Virus record (IMG/VR): IMGVR_UViG_3300046474_000122
Coordinates: 1-27,899 of that record
From: a virus
DNA: 27,899 bases
Strand: one strand, 5' to 3'
Each line of letters begins with the position of its first letter. Position 1 is the stretch's first letter. A program made the position numbers and the translations under genes. Below are positions 15,297 through 23,153 of the stretch, piece after piece. The notes beneath the pieces were generated by a model. The model made no database searches, was not told the origin of the DNA, and saw nothing but the letters and a program-made list of their open reading frames with translations.

Positions 15297-15910
15297 TCTC
15301 GGATCTCCTGCAGGATCACCGATGCCGCTTGAACCAACAGCGAGTCATCATTCCCGGGGCGAGCCACCCCCCAGTCAATGAAGTCGTCCATGAAATGGAC
15401 CGGAACCCAAAACGATCCGGTCCAAGTCAAAGCCTCGACATCAGGTGAGCCAGCGATCGTTGCCTTGCCGTCTAGGGGACTAACCGCCGCGGCTGTCAAA
15501 ACGCCATTCTCGTAGACCAGTATGGTTCCCTTTGGGCGCGTGATTCGGCGATCTTTAGTCCGCCCCGATCTCTGGTCGGTGTATCGCTTGATAAGCTGGT
15601 AAAAACCATTCTCGTCCACTTCAAATACCCCGCCCGAACTCACGCGGTTGTCCTTGGGATCCTCCATCAGAAAGCCATACGCCCCGCCTTCGGTGATTTC
15701 GTGCAGGGTCTCGACGTCCTGCCACGCGCGGACGGACATCGGCACAATGCCAATCTCATATTCACGCAGGGTTTGCGTCCAGTTGACGTTGATGGACATC
15801 GAGCCGTTGTCAGTAACAACCCTAGAGTTATTCCGAATCTGCTTTCCGCGCACGCCGGCCGCAATCACCTCGTCGGACAGGAAGACGTCGTCCAGCACAG
15901 TAATTGGCAT
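15293..15910 (-). CDS. DUF2460 distal tail protein (GTA g12-like)
   Basis: The 205-residue protein fits DUF2460: the N-terminus VFLSDEVIAAGVRGKQIRNN, RVVTDNGSMSINVNWTQTLREYEIG, and FWVPVHFMDDFIDW near the end, with a PKG-IxVYENG strand in the middle. These proteins form the distal tail ring that connects the tube to the hub. Its ATG overlaps the tape measure stop by one base (TAATG). Confidence 0.85.
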   Translation of the reverse strand: MPITVLDDVFLSDEVIAAGVRGKQIRNNSRVVTDNGSMSINVNWTQTLREYEIGIVPMSVRAWQDVETLHEITEGGAYGFLMEDPKDNRVSSGGVFEVDENGFYQLIKRYTDQRSGRTKDRRITRPKGTILVYENGVLTAAAVSPLDGKATIAGSPDVEALTWTGSFWVPVHFMDDFIDWGVARPGNDDSLLVQAASVILQEIRE

Positions 15911-18900
15911 TAACGGTTCCTCCTTGTACGCTCTAGTTGCCTTGCAACGTTGGAGCCAAACTGAAGTGCAGTTTCGCGGGTTGCCCCGACGGGTGGCGTC
16001 ACACTGAGCTGGATGTAGGTGTCGCCACCCTTCCCGGGCGTCATGGCATGGTCATTGGCGCCCATCGCGAGCGGGATCACAACGGTGTCGCCGCGACCAC
16101 TGAGCACGCTCGTTGCGGCCTGATCCCTGATGCTGTTCGCGGCCACCAGGCGAGTCGGTTCGGCCGCCCCAAAGATGCCTCCGGTAGCGAAGGCCTTATC
16201 GACCGAGCGGACAGCCATGCGGCCGCTGTGGTCGCGCGTGATCGGCAGGAGCGTGACGTTGCCTCGATCGCCCACCATACGAACGGCGAGCTCGCCGCCC
16301 TTGTCGCGCGCCAGTGGCATGATCGCCTCGGGGCCCGCTTCGCCCATCAGGCCAGTCCTGCCGTTCTTCATCGGGAAAAAGGTGGGGGCCGAGACGACGT
16401 CCGGCACACCACCCTTGGCGAACGGGACGACATTCCCGCCAGCGAAGATGTTCCCCTTGGCCGATGCCAGGAAGTCGGAGGCCGCATAGGCTGCGCTAGA
16501 GGCTACTTCACCTCCGCTGCCTCCGAAGAGACTGGCGATCGCACTAAGCCACCCACCACCGGAACTGCCACTCGACGCGCTTGAAGCCGCGACAATGGAC
16601 TGGAACATGCTGACGATGGCCGGGAGGCGTGCAAGAGCGCCCCCACCAATATCTGCGGAAGCAGCAAGCTGAGCGACACCAGTTGCGGCCGATACCGCGG
16701 TACCACCGAACTCCGTCAGCGAATCAGAAACGTCAGCGGGAATCTCGGCAGCTTCGCCGGTCGAAGGCTCCTCTCCGCCCGCCGCCGATCCAGAGCCACT
16801 CGATGGCAGCGGAGTCGCGCCGTCCCGAGTGGTCGGAAGTTGGGCCAACGCGCTTGCCGCACTTTGCGCAGCCTGCGTCAACTGATCCATCGCGACGCGG
16901 TTAGCATCGACTGCCTGCGTTTGCAGCGCGAGTGCCGCGTCTTTTGGCGAGGCCTTGGTGATGGCGTCCGCGATGTCAGACGATGCCTCGGGAGCCTTGG
17001 GCTTGCCACCGAATACGCCCGCGAAAAAGTCGACGGCACCACCAAGCGGTCCATTTTTACCTAGGAGCTGCCTGGAGAGGTCTTGCGACGCCATCCGCGA
17101 CATCTCAGCAGCAATACCCGAGAACAGCCCCTTAACGGCGTCTTTGAACGAAGCGGTGCCGCTGATAAGCTTGTCGATCGCCGATTCGAATGGGCCAGTA
17201 AAGGCATCCTGGAACCGTTCGCGCACCAAGTCAGCCGATGCCGCCAGGTTCTCGACTTCGATCTTCATGGCACGCGCCTGCTGGATCATGCGCGGGTCGC
17301 CTGAAGCGCGCGCAACTTCGTCGAATGCATTCGCGACCTGCTGAAGATCTGCGGCGGCCTGCAGGCGGGCATCGCTGACAAGTCGCAAGCTTTCCATCTC
17401 GGTCGTAGCCCCCGACTTCGCGCTGTTCTGCGCGCGATCGGTTGCCTCCGTCAGGCTTTGCTGGATGCCGGCGGCGACCTCGTCGAGGCTATTGAGCTGC
17501 GCCCGTGCGACTGCCATGTTGCGCAGTGCGGCCAGCCGCTCCAGATCAGCATTGCGTGCGGCGACGGTCACGGTATCGCCACGCTCATTTGCGGATGAGC
17601 GCTCGGTCTGCAGCTTGGTCTTGATCTTGTCGTTGCTTAGGTCAAACCGAATACCTGCGGCTTGAGACAGCATTCCTTGCTGCTCGAGCAGTTCCGCATT
17701 AATCCCGGTGAGCGTATCCTTGAATGCCTTTGCCGCACGATCCTCTTCGATAGACAGCTGGATCGAGGCTTTACCAGCCGCCTCCTGGATCGCCCTCCGC
17801 TTGTCGACCAGCGCATCAACTTTGCTGTCGATCTCCACTTTTTGGAGGGCGTCCTTGGGCTTCAGCCTTTGGAGATTGTCAATCTCCTTGGTGATGTTCT
17901 CCTCTTGCGCGCGTAAGGCCTCATCCTGTGCGGCACGGCGGCCAGCGTAGTAATCGGTGATCGAGATCAGGTCTTCTTGATAATACGCGCTCAGAAACTC
18001 GGTGCGGTCGGCAAGAATCTCGCGTTCGCGGTCAGAGAGTCGCTCCAGGTTGCGGTTTTCAGCGTCAGCCACCTTCTCCGGGACTTTGGCAAGAGGGTTC
18101 TTGGCCGTGCTCGGGAGGACTGGTGCGCGCCCCTTCTCGACGCCGACCAACTCCTTTTTCTTGTAAAGCTCGTCGATGCGGCCCTGAATGTCCTTGGCTT
18201 CCTCAGGCGTTTTCGCAACCTTCTTTTTTTCCGTGAGGTTTTCAATTTGCGTACCAATAAACTTCTTGGTATTTTCGACCGCCTCTTTCTGCGCAGCGGC
18301 CTTTTTCGTTTGATAGTCCTTTTCGGAGATCAGGTCTTCGTTGCGGTACTTCTGCAAGAATTGGTTGCGAGTCGCAAGGAGATCCTGTTCCTCCTTAATC
18401 AGCTTTTCATTACCGTTGAAGGCCTTCTCATATACGTCCTCGCCCGGTGGGTTGCGAATGCTTTTATAAAGTTTGAGAAACGCCTCCGAGGACTTGCCTG
18501 CAGACTCGCTGTATTTCTCGAAGGCCTCTCCGATTTGTCCTGGCTTGAGCGTCGCCAAGGCCTTCATTACGTTACCGACAAGAGCAGCCTTGATAGCGAT
18601 GTCGTCCAGTACGCTCGCAGCGGCCACGCCACCAGCTGCGAGCAGCTGGATGGCGCCGGCAGCGCGGCCCGCCCACTCGTTAAACTGGTTGCCGTTTTCC
18701 TTGGATGCGAGCAATGCGCCGGAAACCCCCTCCAGCGTTGGCAGTAACTCTGCGGCGAGTGTCCGCCCGAATGCGCCGCTGATTAAGTGAAGCTTGCCGA
18801 GGGTGTCATTGAATGCATCTGCTTGATTTGCGGTCTCCTGGGTGACGCCGGCATAGCGTTTGTAGTATTCAATGTTCTCTTGGAGCGCCTGGCCGCCATC

Positions 18901-19449
18901 GTTAAGGAGGGCGATTTGTTCAGCGCCGGCCTTTCCCAGCAGGCGAACTGCAATCGCCACCTTTTCCGGGCCGTCAGCGTAAGTCGCGAATTTATTGGCT
19001 AGCTCGACCAGGACTTGATCGGCCGTCTTAAGCTTGCCCTGGGCATCGTAAATACTGATTCCCAGCGCCTTGAACGCGTCGGTAAACTCCTTGTTGCCAC
19101 CGGCGGCTTCCGCGATCGACTTGTTCAGCTTGCCAGCAGCGGCCGCGATACTCTCCAGGTCACCGCCAGCTTGACCGGCGGCAAAGCCCAGTCCTCCAAG
19201 CGTGTCGACCGCGATACCAGTCTGTTTCGACAGATCGTTCAGGTGATCGGCAGCATCGATCGCGTTCTTCACGACCGAAACCAGTGCGCCAGCCGACACC
19301 GCAACACCGAGGCCAGCAAGGGCGCCCTTGACGCTGTCGAATGCCTTGCTCATCTTTGCCGCCGAGCTCTGGGTCTGGCGCTCGATCTGGTTCATCGCAT
19401 CGCGAAACCGCGCATACCTGGCTTCAATGTCAATTTCCAGTAACGGCAT
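15910..19449 (-). CDS. tail tape measure protein
   Basis: At 1179 residues this is the longest gene in the window, as expected for the protein that sets tail length. The N-terminus (EARYARFRDAMNQIERQTQSSAAKMSKAF) and the GLAVSAGALVSVVKN-type hydrophobic segment are typical. Long helical stretches follow, with a second hydrophobic stretch around residues 265-310 and charged coiled coils around 350-560. The C-terminal third is rich in Ser/Gly/Ala and includes FAKGGVPDVVSAPTFFPM and GEAGPEAIMPL, the usual tape-measure tail. It sits right after the chaperones. Assuming roughly 1.5 Angstrom per residue, a tail length near 170 nm is an estimate only. Confidence 0.92.
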   Translation of the reverse strand: MPLLEIDIEARYARFRDAMNQIERQTQSSAAKMSKAFDSVKGALAGLGVAVSAGALVSVVKNAIDAADHLNDLSKQTGIAVDTLGGLGFAAGQAGGDLESIAAAAGKLNKSIAEAAGGNKEFTDAFKALGISIYDAQGKLKTADQVLVELANKFATYADGPEKVAIAVRLLGKAGAEQIALLNDGGQALQENIEYYKRYAGVTQETANQADAFNDTLGKLHLISGAFGRTLAAELLPTLEGVSGALLASKENGNQFNEWAGRAAGAIQLLAAGGVAAASVLDDIAIKAALVGNVMKALATLKPGQIGEAFEKYSESAGKSSEAFLKLYKSIRNPPGEDVYEKAFNGNEKLIKEEQDLLATRNQFLQKYRNEDLISEKDYQTKKAAAQKEAVENTKKFIGTQIENLTEKKKVAKTPEEAKDIQGRIDELYKKKELVGVEKGRAPVLPSTAKNPLAKVPEKVADAENRNLERLSDREREILADRTEFLSAYYQEDLISITDYYAGRRAAQDEALRAQEENITKEIDNLQRLKPKDALQKVEIDSKVDALVDKRRAIQEAAGKASIQLSIEEDRAAKAFKDTLTGINAELLEQQGMLSQAAGIRFDLSNDKIKTKLQTERSSANERGDTVTVAARNADLERLAALRNMAVARAQLNSLDEVAAGIQQSLTEATDRAQNSAKSGATTEMESLRLVSDARLQAAADLQQVANAFDEVARASGDPRMIQQARAMKIEVENLAASADLVRERFQDAFTGPFESAIDKLISGTASFKDAVKGLFSGIAAEMSRMASQDLSRQLLGKNGPLGGAVDFFAGVFGGKPKAPEASSDIADAITKASPKDAALALQTQAVDANRVAMDQLTQAAQSAASALAQLPTTRDGATPLPSSGSGSAAGGEEPSTGEAAEIPADVSDSLTEFGGTAVSAATGVAQLAASADIGGGALARLPAIVSMFQSIVAASSASSGSSGGGWLSAIASLFGGSGGEVASSAAYAASDFLASAKGNIFAGGNVVPFAKGGVPDVVSAPTFFPMKNGRTGLMGEAGPEAIMPLARDKGGELAVRMVGDRGNVTLLPITRDHSGRMAVRSVDKAFATGGIFGAAEPTRLVAANSIRDQAATSVLSGRGDTVVIPLAMGANDHAMTPGKGGDTYIQLSVTPPVGATRETALQFGSNVARQLERTRRNR
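17775..18390 (-). repeat. two related coiled-coil units in the tape measure gene
   Basis: Two consecutive protein segments align: LLATRNQFLQKYRNEDLIS then DYQTKKAAAQKEA, and ILADRTEFLSAYYQEDLIS then DYYAGRRAAQDEA. Each is followed by I-NL, and by a helix with an ID-LxxK(K/R) pattern. The units are about 80 residues each and are separated by about 45 residues. They suggest an internal duplication that lengthened the tape measure. Limits are approximate. Confidence 0.7.
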
Positions 19450-19461
19450 GGGATATCCTAG

Positions 19462-19809
19462 TTATTTTTGCTTCGACGCTGCCGTTGCAAGCAGCTTAAA
19501 GTGCGCCACTGGATCAACCTCTTGAACCGGATCCTTCGGCTTGGCGAGGCTAGGCATGAAGTCAGCAGCCGACAGCCCGTCCGAGCCACGCTTGATAGTC
19601 TTGCCGGCAAAGTTGACAACCGTCGCGCAGATCGTCCCGGCGCGAAAGTCGTCCTGCATTGACGCCTGATCATCGCCCCAACGATCCAGGTCGTACAGTG
19701 CGACCCACATACTGAATTCCTGTGAACTCATGGTGGCGTAGAGTTCGTCGAGAGTTCGCCCCATTCTCAGCGCGAGCATTGCTGCTATTCGGAGGCTGGG
19801 GCTTTCGAG
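19462..19809 (-). CDS. T-region of tail assembly chaperone, made as a -1 frameshift fusion (DUF4035-like)
   Basis: This 115-codon reading frame is open from the end of the upstream chaperone gene and contains LRMGRTLDELYATMSSQEFSMWVALYDLDRWGDD, a DUF4035-like tail-assembly pattern. It lies in the -1 frame relative to the gene at 19785-20144. A canonical A AAA AAC heptamer at 19815-19809 joins the two, giving a predicted 227-residue fusion, as with lambda G-GT. Independent starts inside the frame (for example ATG codons before LALRM or GRTL) are alternatives. It ends 12 bases before the tape measure ATG, where GT-type chaperones act by coating the tape measure. Confidence 0.8.
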   Translation of the reverse strand, partial: LESPSLRIAAMLALRMGRTLDELYATMSSQEFSMWVALYDLDRWGDDQASMQDDFRAGTICATVVNFAGKTIKRGSDGLSAADFMPSLAKPKDPVQEVDPVAHFKLLATAASKQK

Positions 19810-20144
19810 TTTTTTTCGGCTTCCTTGCCATCGAGGTCTGACAGGCGCCAGGCGATATCCCACAGGCGGAGCGCTGCGGTGTAGTGCTTTGAGCCGAAGG
19901 CTTCCCACTCGGCTGCAGTGAAAATCGGCTCGTCGTCGGCATCGAGAACACTGGCGGCCAACAACGGCGCCAGATGACCGAAGCTACGAGCTGCCGGGCC
20001 GGTCGACGCTCTGAACTCCTGGCTAAGCGCCATACGCGCGGCAAGGCCAAGGCCGCGCACGAGAACCTCGCCGCCCAACTCAGTAACTTCGACGACCTCT
20101 TCGGGCAGAGCCGGCTTCTGAACTTCTGATTTCTTTACTCGCAT
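19785..20144 (-). CDS. tail assembly chaperone (lambda G-like)
   Basis: The 119-residue product sits between the tail tube and tape measure genes, the fixed place of the tail assembly chaperone. It has a basic N-terminus, an EVVEVTELGGEVLVRGLGLAARMALSQEF core and FTAAEWEAFGSKHYTAALRLWDIAWRLSDLDG, a pattern found in tail chaperones. It ends in the lysine-rich EAEKNSKAPASE, encoded across the slippery heptamer. The ATG has GAGGA just upstream, and a terminator-like hairpin lies immediately before that. Confidence 0.8.
   Translation of the reverse strand: MRVKKSEVQKPALPEEVVEVTELGGEVLVRGLGLAARMALSQEFRASTGPAARSFGHLAPLLAASVLDADDEPIFTAAEWEAFGSKHYTAALRLWDIAWRLSDLDGKEAEKNSKAPASE
19809..19815 (-). promoter_or_regulatory. 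-1 programmed ribosomal frameshift site A AAA AAC
   Basis: In the chaperone frame the codons are GAA AAA AAC TCG; the heptamer A AAA AAC is a classic tandem-slippage site. A -1 slip continues in CTC GAA AGC and joins the downstream open frame, which lacks a strong start of its own. The position, last eight codons of the G-like gene, is the one used in lambda and many siphoviruses. Confidence 0.85.
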
Positions 20145-20155
20145 TTCATATCCTC

Positions 20156-20183
20156 AAAAGTGGACAGCCCCGAAGGGCCATCC
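20156..20183 (-). terminator. terminator-like hairpin after the tail tube gene
   Basis: On the minus strand a 9-bp stem (two G-U pairs) with a TTCG tetraloop is followed by AC and TTTT. It lies between the tail tube stop and the GAGGA site of the chaperone gene. The T run ends 12 bases before that gene's ATG. It probably lowers chaperone expression relative to the tube. Confidence 0.62.
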
Positions 20184-20206
20184 GGAGTTTCGGCGAACGT
20201 CGGCGA

Positions 20207-20854
20207 TTAGTCCGGGTACACGGACGGGGCGCCGTGCATCGTGGCGACGACGCTGGTCAGCACCTTGTCCTGCGCCGAGCCGGTCGGCAGCAGCGAGCAG
20301 CCGATGTACGAGTTGAACGCCACGACCGGGCCGGTGCCGCCGGCGAAGTGGAAACGCACGGCGCGCTGCGAACGGTTCTTCGACGCGACGTTCATTGCGG
20401 CCAGGGCGGCGTCCGACGGATCCCACAGGTTGTCGAAGGTGTACGACGCGGCGTTCGGCAGACCAGGGACCTGGCTCTTGGCGTTGCCGTGGATCGTGGT
20501 GGTGTCGATGAAGTCGAACTCGCCACCGGAGCCGTTCAGGCCGACGGCGGTCGTCATGTTGATGCCGAAGGTGATCTTCTCGGCAGTACCGGAGATGAAG
20601 GTCGCGTAGTTGGTCGTGTCTTCGTTTTCCAGCTCGAAGGTGCCGGAAGTGGAGTTTGCGACGCGGAAGACACGCGAGTCGACTTCGCGCATGCCCAGCA
20701 CGGTCATTTTGACGAAGTCGCCATCAGACAGCCCATGCGCGGCTGCAGTCACGACGGCCGGGTTCGCTTTGGTGATGCCGGTGATGGTATCCGGCGCGTC
20801 CAGCGCCGATTGGATGGAGACGGAGACGTTACTCCACAAATTCACATTTGCCAT
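20207..20854 (-). CDS. major tail tube protein
   Basis: The 215-residue protein (MANVNLWSNVSVSIQ start) is a siphovirus tail tube subunit by size, beta-rich composition, and position between the tail completion and chaperone genes. It includes AITGITKANPAVVTAAAHGLSDGD-like text, with the AxHGLSDGD loop common in tail and fibre proteins, and a C-terminal SLLPTGSAQDKVLTSVVATMHGAPSVYPD. The ATG at 20854 is preceded by AGGTAGGA at good spacing; a TTG 15 bases further upstream is unlikely. Confidence 0.8.
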   Translation of the reverse strand: MANVNLWSNVSVSIQSALDAPDTITGITKANPAVVTAAAHGLSDGDFVKMTVLGMREVDSRVFRVANSTSGTFELENEDTTNYATFISGTAEKITFGINMTTAVGLNGSGGEFDFIDTTTIHGNAKSQVPGLPNAASYTFDNLWDPSDAALAAMNVASKNRSQRAVRFHFAGGTGPVVAFNSYIGCSLLPTGSAQDKVLTSVVATMHGAPSVYPD

Positions 20855-21000
20855 GGTCCTACCTTTCAAAAATGAGGGGACGAGACGGCAGATGGCTAAC
20901 CCAGCATCCTTGTGGGGACACAGGGTTAACTGCAGGCTCGTTTGGGTTGCTCCCCGCGGACGCGGAGGATTTTTGGGTTACTAAGTGCGGCGACCGTGGG
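20855..21000. other. intergenic gap with a hairpin before the tail tube gene
   Basis: This is the largest gap inside the head-tail operon. It holds a 7-bp imperfect hairpin at 20908-20925 (CCTTGTG / CACAGGG, loop GGGA) and four GGGTT(A/G) words scattered over about 80 bases. No T run follows on the minus strand, so it is more likely an RNA-stability or leader element for the highly expressed tube gene than a terminator. No coding sequence is supported. Confidence 0.4.
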
Positions 21001-21357
21001 TTACGACCAGACCGTGCAAGAGATAACAGCCGAGAAAGCTTCGGTTTGCGGGTCGACGTCAGGGCGCCGGCCGGTTACAGCGATGCCCGCCGCCGCGAGT
21101 GCCGCCTCTACGGCGTTACCGACGTCTTCGGCACCGGTGAATGTGTCGGCAATGCACCAGATATCCATCCCAGCAGTTGACGCAAGCGCTACCGCACTGT
21201 GGATCGTCATGACGTAATCTGTCTCGGCGCGCGTATAAACGATCGCCGGCAGTGTCTCGTCCTGTGGCAGAAGCGCCGGCTTGATCCGAGTGCCTACCAG
21301 CGCGGTGACACCTGAGGCGCCGCTCAGTGCTGCGTAGATCTTCGATTCAGCGCTCAT
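21001..21357 (-). CDS. DUF3168 tail completion protein
   Basis: The 118-residue protein starts MSAESKIYAALSGASGVTALVGTRIKPALLPQDETLPAIVYTR, the typical DUF3168 N-terminus, and continues with the family's AIxxEA-like helix region (DVGNAVEAALAA). Members plug or complete the tail at its junction with the head. The ATG at 21357 gives a short overlap with the gp10-like gene; a longer in-frame start would put a non-conserved Ser/Arg-rich N-terminus inside that gene. Confidence 0.82.
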   Translation of the reverse strand: MSAESKIYAALSGASGVTALVGTRIKPALLPQDETLPAIVYTRAETDYVMTIHSAVALASTAGMDIWCIADTFTGAEDVGNAVEAALAAAGIAVTGRRPDVDPQTEAFSAVISCTVWS

Positions 21358-21907
21358 TGAGTTCCTTGTTGGCCTTCTGTATTCGCTTTTCGATTCGCTC
21401 GTTGAATGCGGTGATGGCAGCGTCCTGGTTGTCGGTGAAGGCACGTTTCATGAAGAAGACCGGCGGGACGAACTTGGCGCCGCCTGCCTTCAGCCGATTA
21501 CGCTCAAGTGTTGCGCGGTTCGTGCCACCCTTGATCTTTTGCCCAGGGCCTCGGACCAGGTGCCCGTTTTCGACGAAGCGCCAGTAAAATGCCCCTTTGC
21601 CCCGCGCTGCGGACGCCTTGTCCGACCTGACGCCGACCACGATCAACTCCTTGCCGGGCTTCGACCTGGCGCGCGAGCGAGCGGCATAGACAGCTTTCTG
21701 CAGAGTGCCGGGTACGCGTGGGTTGTTCTTGCGCGTGTCTGGCTTCTGGAGTATCGGCGCGTTAGCGACCGCCGCCTTCCGAAACACGTTACCGGCCGCC
21801 ATCGCCCCGGCGCGCGTCACCTTGCGCTGCATATCCAGCGACAAGGCTCGCAGACGATTGATGAACTCCGGTAGTCCGGTAATCCGTATGTTGATGTCGT
21901 CAGCCAT
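21347..21907 (-). CDS. HK97 gp10-like head-tail joining protein
   Basis: The 186-residue protein begins MADDINIRITGLPEFINRLRALSLDMQRKVTRAGAMAAGNVFRKAA, then KAVYAARSRA and FYWRFVENGH, the standard sequence marks of the HK97 gp10 family. These proteins act at the head-tail interface or tail terminator. The gene lies between the head closure protein and the DUF3168 protein, in the expected order, and overlaps both. Confidence 0.87.
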   Translation of the reverse strand: MADDINIRITGLPEFINRLRALSLDMQRKVTRAGAMAAGNVFRKAAVANAPILQKPDTRKNNPRVPGTLQKAVYAARSRARSKPGKELIVVGVRSDKASAARGKGAFYWRFVENGHLVRGPGQKIKGGTNRATLERNRLKAGGAKFVPPVFFMKRAFTDNQDAAITAFNERIEKRIQKANKELNER

Positions 21908-22229
21908 TTGTCAGCCCGGTCTTTGCAAGTAGTTCAAGGCCGGTTTTGCGACCAAACATTGGATCGACCGAAATGATGTCGTAGGGCTTGCCATCGAAGA
22001 CGATGCGCATTTCCGGCGCGATGCCGGGCCGGTGCCGAATGCGGAACAGCCCTACGGATTCGTCCTGCTTCTGGCGCGCGGCGAAGAATTCCTGCCCGCG
22101 GTTCGGCACGAACTCGGCGGCGCACGACATGACATCGACCCAGCCGTAGAGGTCTTCACCGTTCGCCGGGTTCGTTGTCTTTTGGCGCTGCTGGATTGTG
22201 ATTCGATGACCTAGCCTCCCTGCGCGCAT
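21900..22229 (-). CDS. head closure protein (SPP1 gp16 / head-tail adaptor family)
   Basis: The 109-residue protein reads MRAGRLGHRITIQQRQKTTNPANGEDLYGWVDVMSCAAEFVPNRGQEFFAA, the clear start of the phage head-tail adaptor family. It continues with FRIRHRPGIAPEMRIVFDGKPYDIISVDP. It closes the capsid after packaging. The ATG at 22229 overlaps the stop of the preceding gene by 4 bases. Confidence 0.88.
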   Translation of the reverse strand: MRAGRLGHRITIQQRQKTTNPANGEDLYGWVDVMSCAAEFVPNRGQEFFAARQKQDESVGLFRIRHRPGIAPEMRIVFDGKPYDIISVDPMFGRKTGLELLAKTGLTNG

Positions 22230-22810
22230 CAGTACCCCCAAACCTTATAGGCGTCGAGCATGTGGTCAACGAAACCGCTTCCTAGGTCTTGGCTGGTTGT
22301 TCCGTTGATTACCGATTCACGGTTCTCGTACAGCGCTCCTATGCGCAACAGCATCCAGGCCTTTATCTGCGCCGGCACACTCGCTGCGACCGGGTAGCCG
22401 GCAACATAACGAACGGTGACGGCGCCGGGGTGCTTGCGCGTGAGCGGCCAGTTGATGCTGTATGCCGGATACAAGTCGGCGCCTTCGGTGTGTTCACTCA
22501 GCCGAAAATCTGCCTCTGCCATCGTCTGAAGTTGCCCATCCGAGTCGACGTACTGGAGACTGATGATGCTGGACATCGGTGGCTTCGACAAGCGGATTGC
22601 GCCAGCAGGGCCCGGGAACTCCGTCAGTGCTAGCTCCCAGGTCTGCAACATCAGGGCGCGCCGCGTCTCGTGCTCAGCCGCCTCGCGCGCCGCCGTGATC
22701 AGCGAGCCAATCAACAAGTCATCGTCAGAGACTTCCACGCGCAGATGTGCTTTCGCCTCCGCGAGCGTGATCGGCTCGGACGCTGGCGGGGTAATGAGTT
22801 TCACCGCCAT
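22229..22810 (-). CDS. head-tail connector protein (gp6-like)
   Basis: The 193-residue protein starts MAVKLITPPASEPITLAEAKAHLRVEVSDDDLLIGSLITAAREAAEHETRRALMLQTWEL, the hallmark of the phage gp6-like connector family, and ends in a C-terminal helical region (KAWMLLRIGALYENRE). It forms the ring beneath the portal. The ATG at 22810 is preceded by AAGG; a TTG at 22816 overlaps the upstream stop and is less likely. Confidence 0.87.
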   Translation of the reverse strand: MAVKLITPPASEPITLAEAKAHLRVEVSDDDLLIGSLITAAREAAEHETRRALMLQTWELALTEFPGPAGAIRLSKPPMSSIISLQYVDSDGQLQTMAEADFRLSEHTEGADLYPAYSINWPLTRKHPGAVTVRYVAGYPVAASVPAQIKAWMLLRIGALYENRESVINGTTSQDLGSGFVDHMLDAYKVWGY

Positions 22811-22812
22811 GG

Positions 22813-23103
22813 TCAAGCCTTACGGCGGCCGCGGCCTCGGGCCGGAGACGGGGCGACCGGCTGTTCAGGCGCGGCGGCATCACATTCGGCGAGTGGTCCA
22901 TCAGCCGGCACGCTCTCCTGCGCCTGTGCGGCAGGCTGGGCGGCGCCGACCACTGGCTCCGCGAACCCGGCGCCGATGAAAGCTTGCGCCAGGTCGAGTG
23001 CACCTGCACTCCCGCTGAGATCGTACTCAGCGCCGGCGACGTAAGTCGCGATGCGGCAGCCATCAACCGACCCGCGCTGCGTTTCGATCATCTTGATTTT
23101 CAC
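22813..23103 (-). CDS. small head-region protein with basic C-terminus, function unknown
   Basis: The 96-residue product has a short folded N-terminal part (MKIKMIETQRGSVDGCRIATYVAGAEYDLSG) and a low-complexity Ala/Pro-rich linker that ends in the basic ARGRGRRKA. Its position between the capsid-associated protein and the connector is common for small proteins of this sort. It starts with GTG, with AAGGA upstream. A role in head maturation is a guess. Confidence 0.6.
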   Translation of the reverse strand: MKIKMIETQRGSVDGCRIATYVAGAEYDLSGSAGALDLAQAFIGAGFAEPVVGAAQPAAQAQESVPADGPLAECDAAAPEQPVAPSPARGRGRRKA

Positions 23104-23124
23104 GGTGGATTCCTTGCGGGAGTT

Positions 23125-23146
23125 GGGGCGGCGTTACCGCCGCCCC
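23125..23146 (-). other. strong hairpin between two head-region genes
   Basis: A perfect 9-bp GC stem (GGGGCGGCG / CGCCGCCCC) with a 4-base loop lies between the stop at 23154 and the GTG at 23103. No T run follows on the minus strand, so it is probably an mRNA-processing or stability element rather than a full terminator. Confidence 0.6.
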
Positions 23147-23153
23147 GAGCTAC

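Noticed and set aside
17977-18747. 256-codon plus-strand open frame opposite the tape measure gene
   Set aside because: It is fully antisense to the coiled-coil part of the tape measure; its apparent hydrophobic repeats (LLFLVKL and the like) are the mirror of Lys/Glu-rich coding.
20946-20975. Plus-strand terminator (CCGCG/CGCGG stem followed by TTTTT)
   Set aside because: The stem is only 5 bp with a mismatch beyond it, and no plus-strand gene precedes it.
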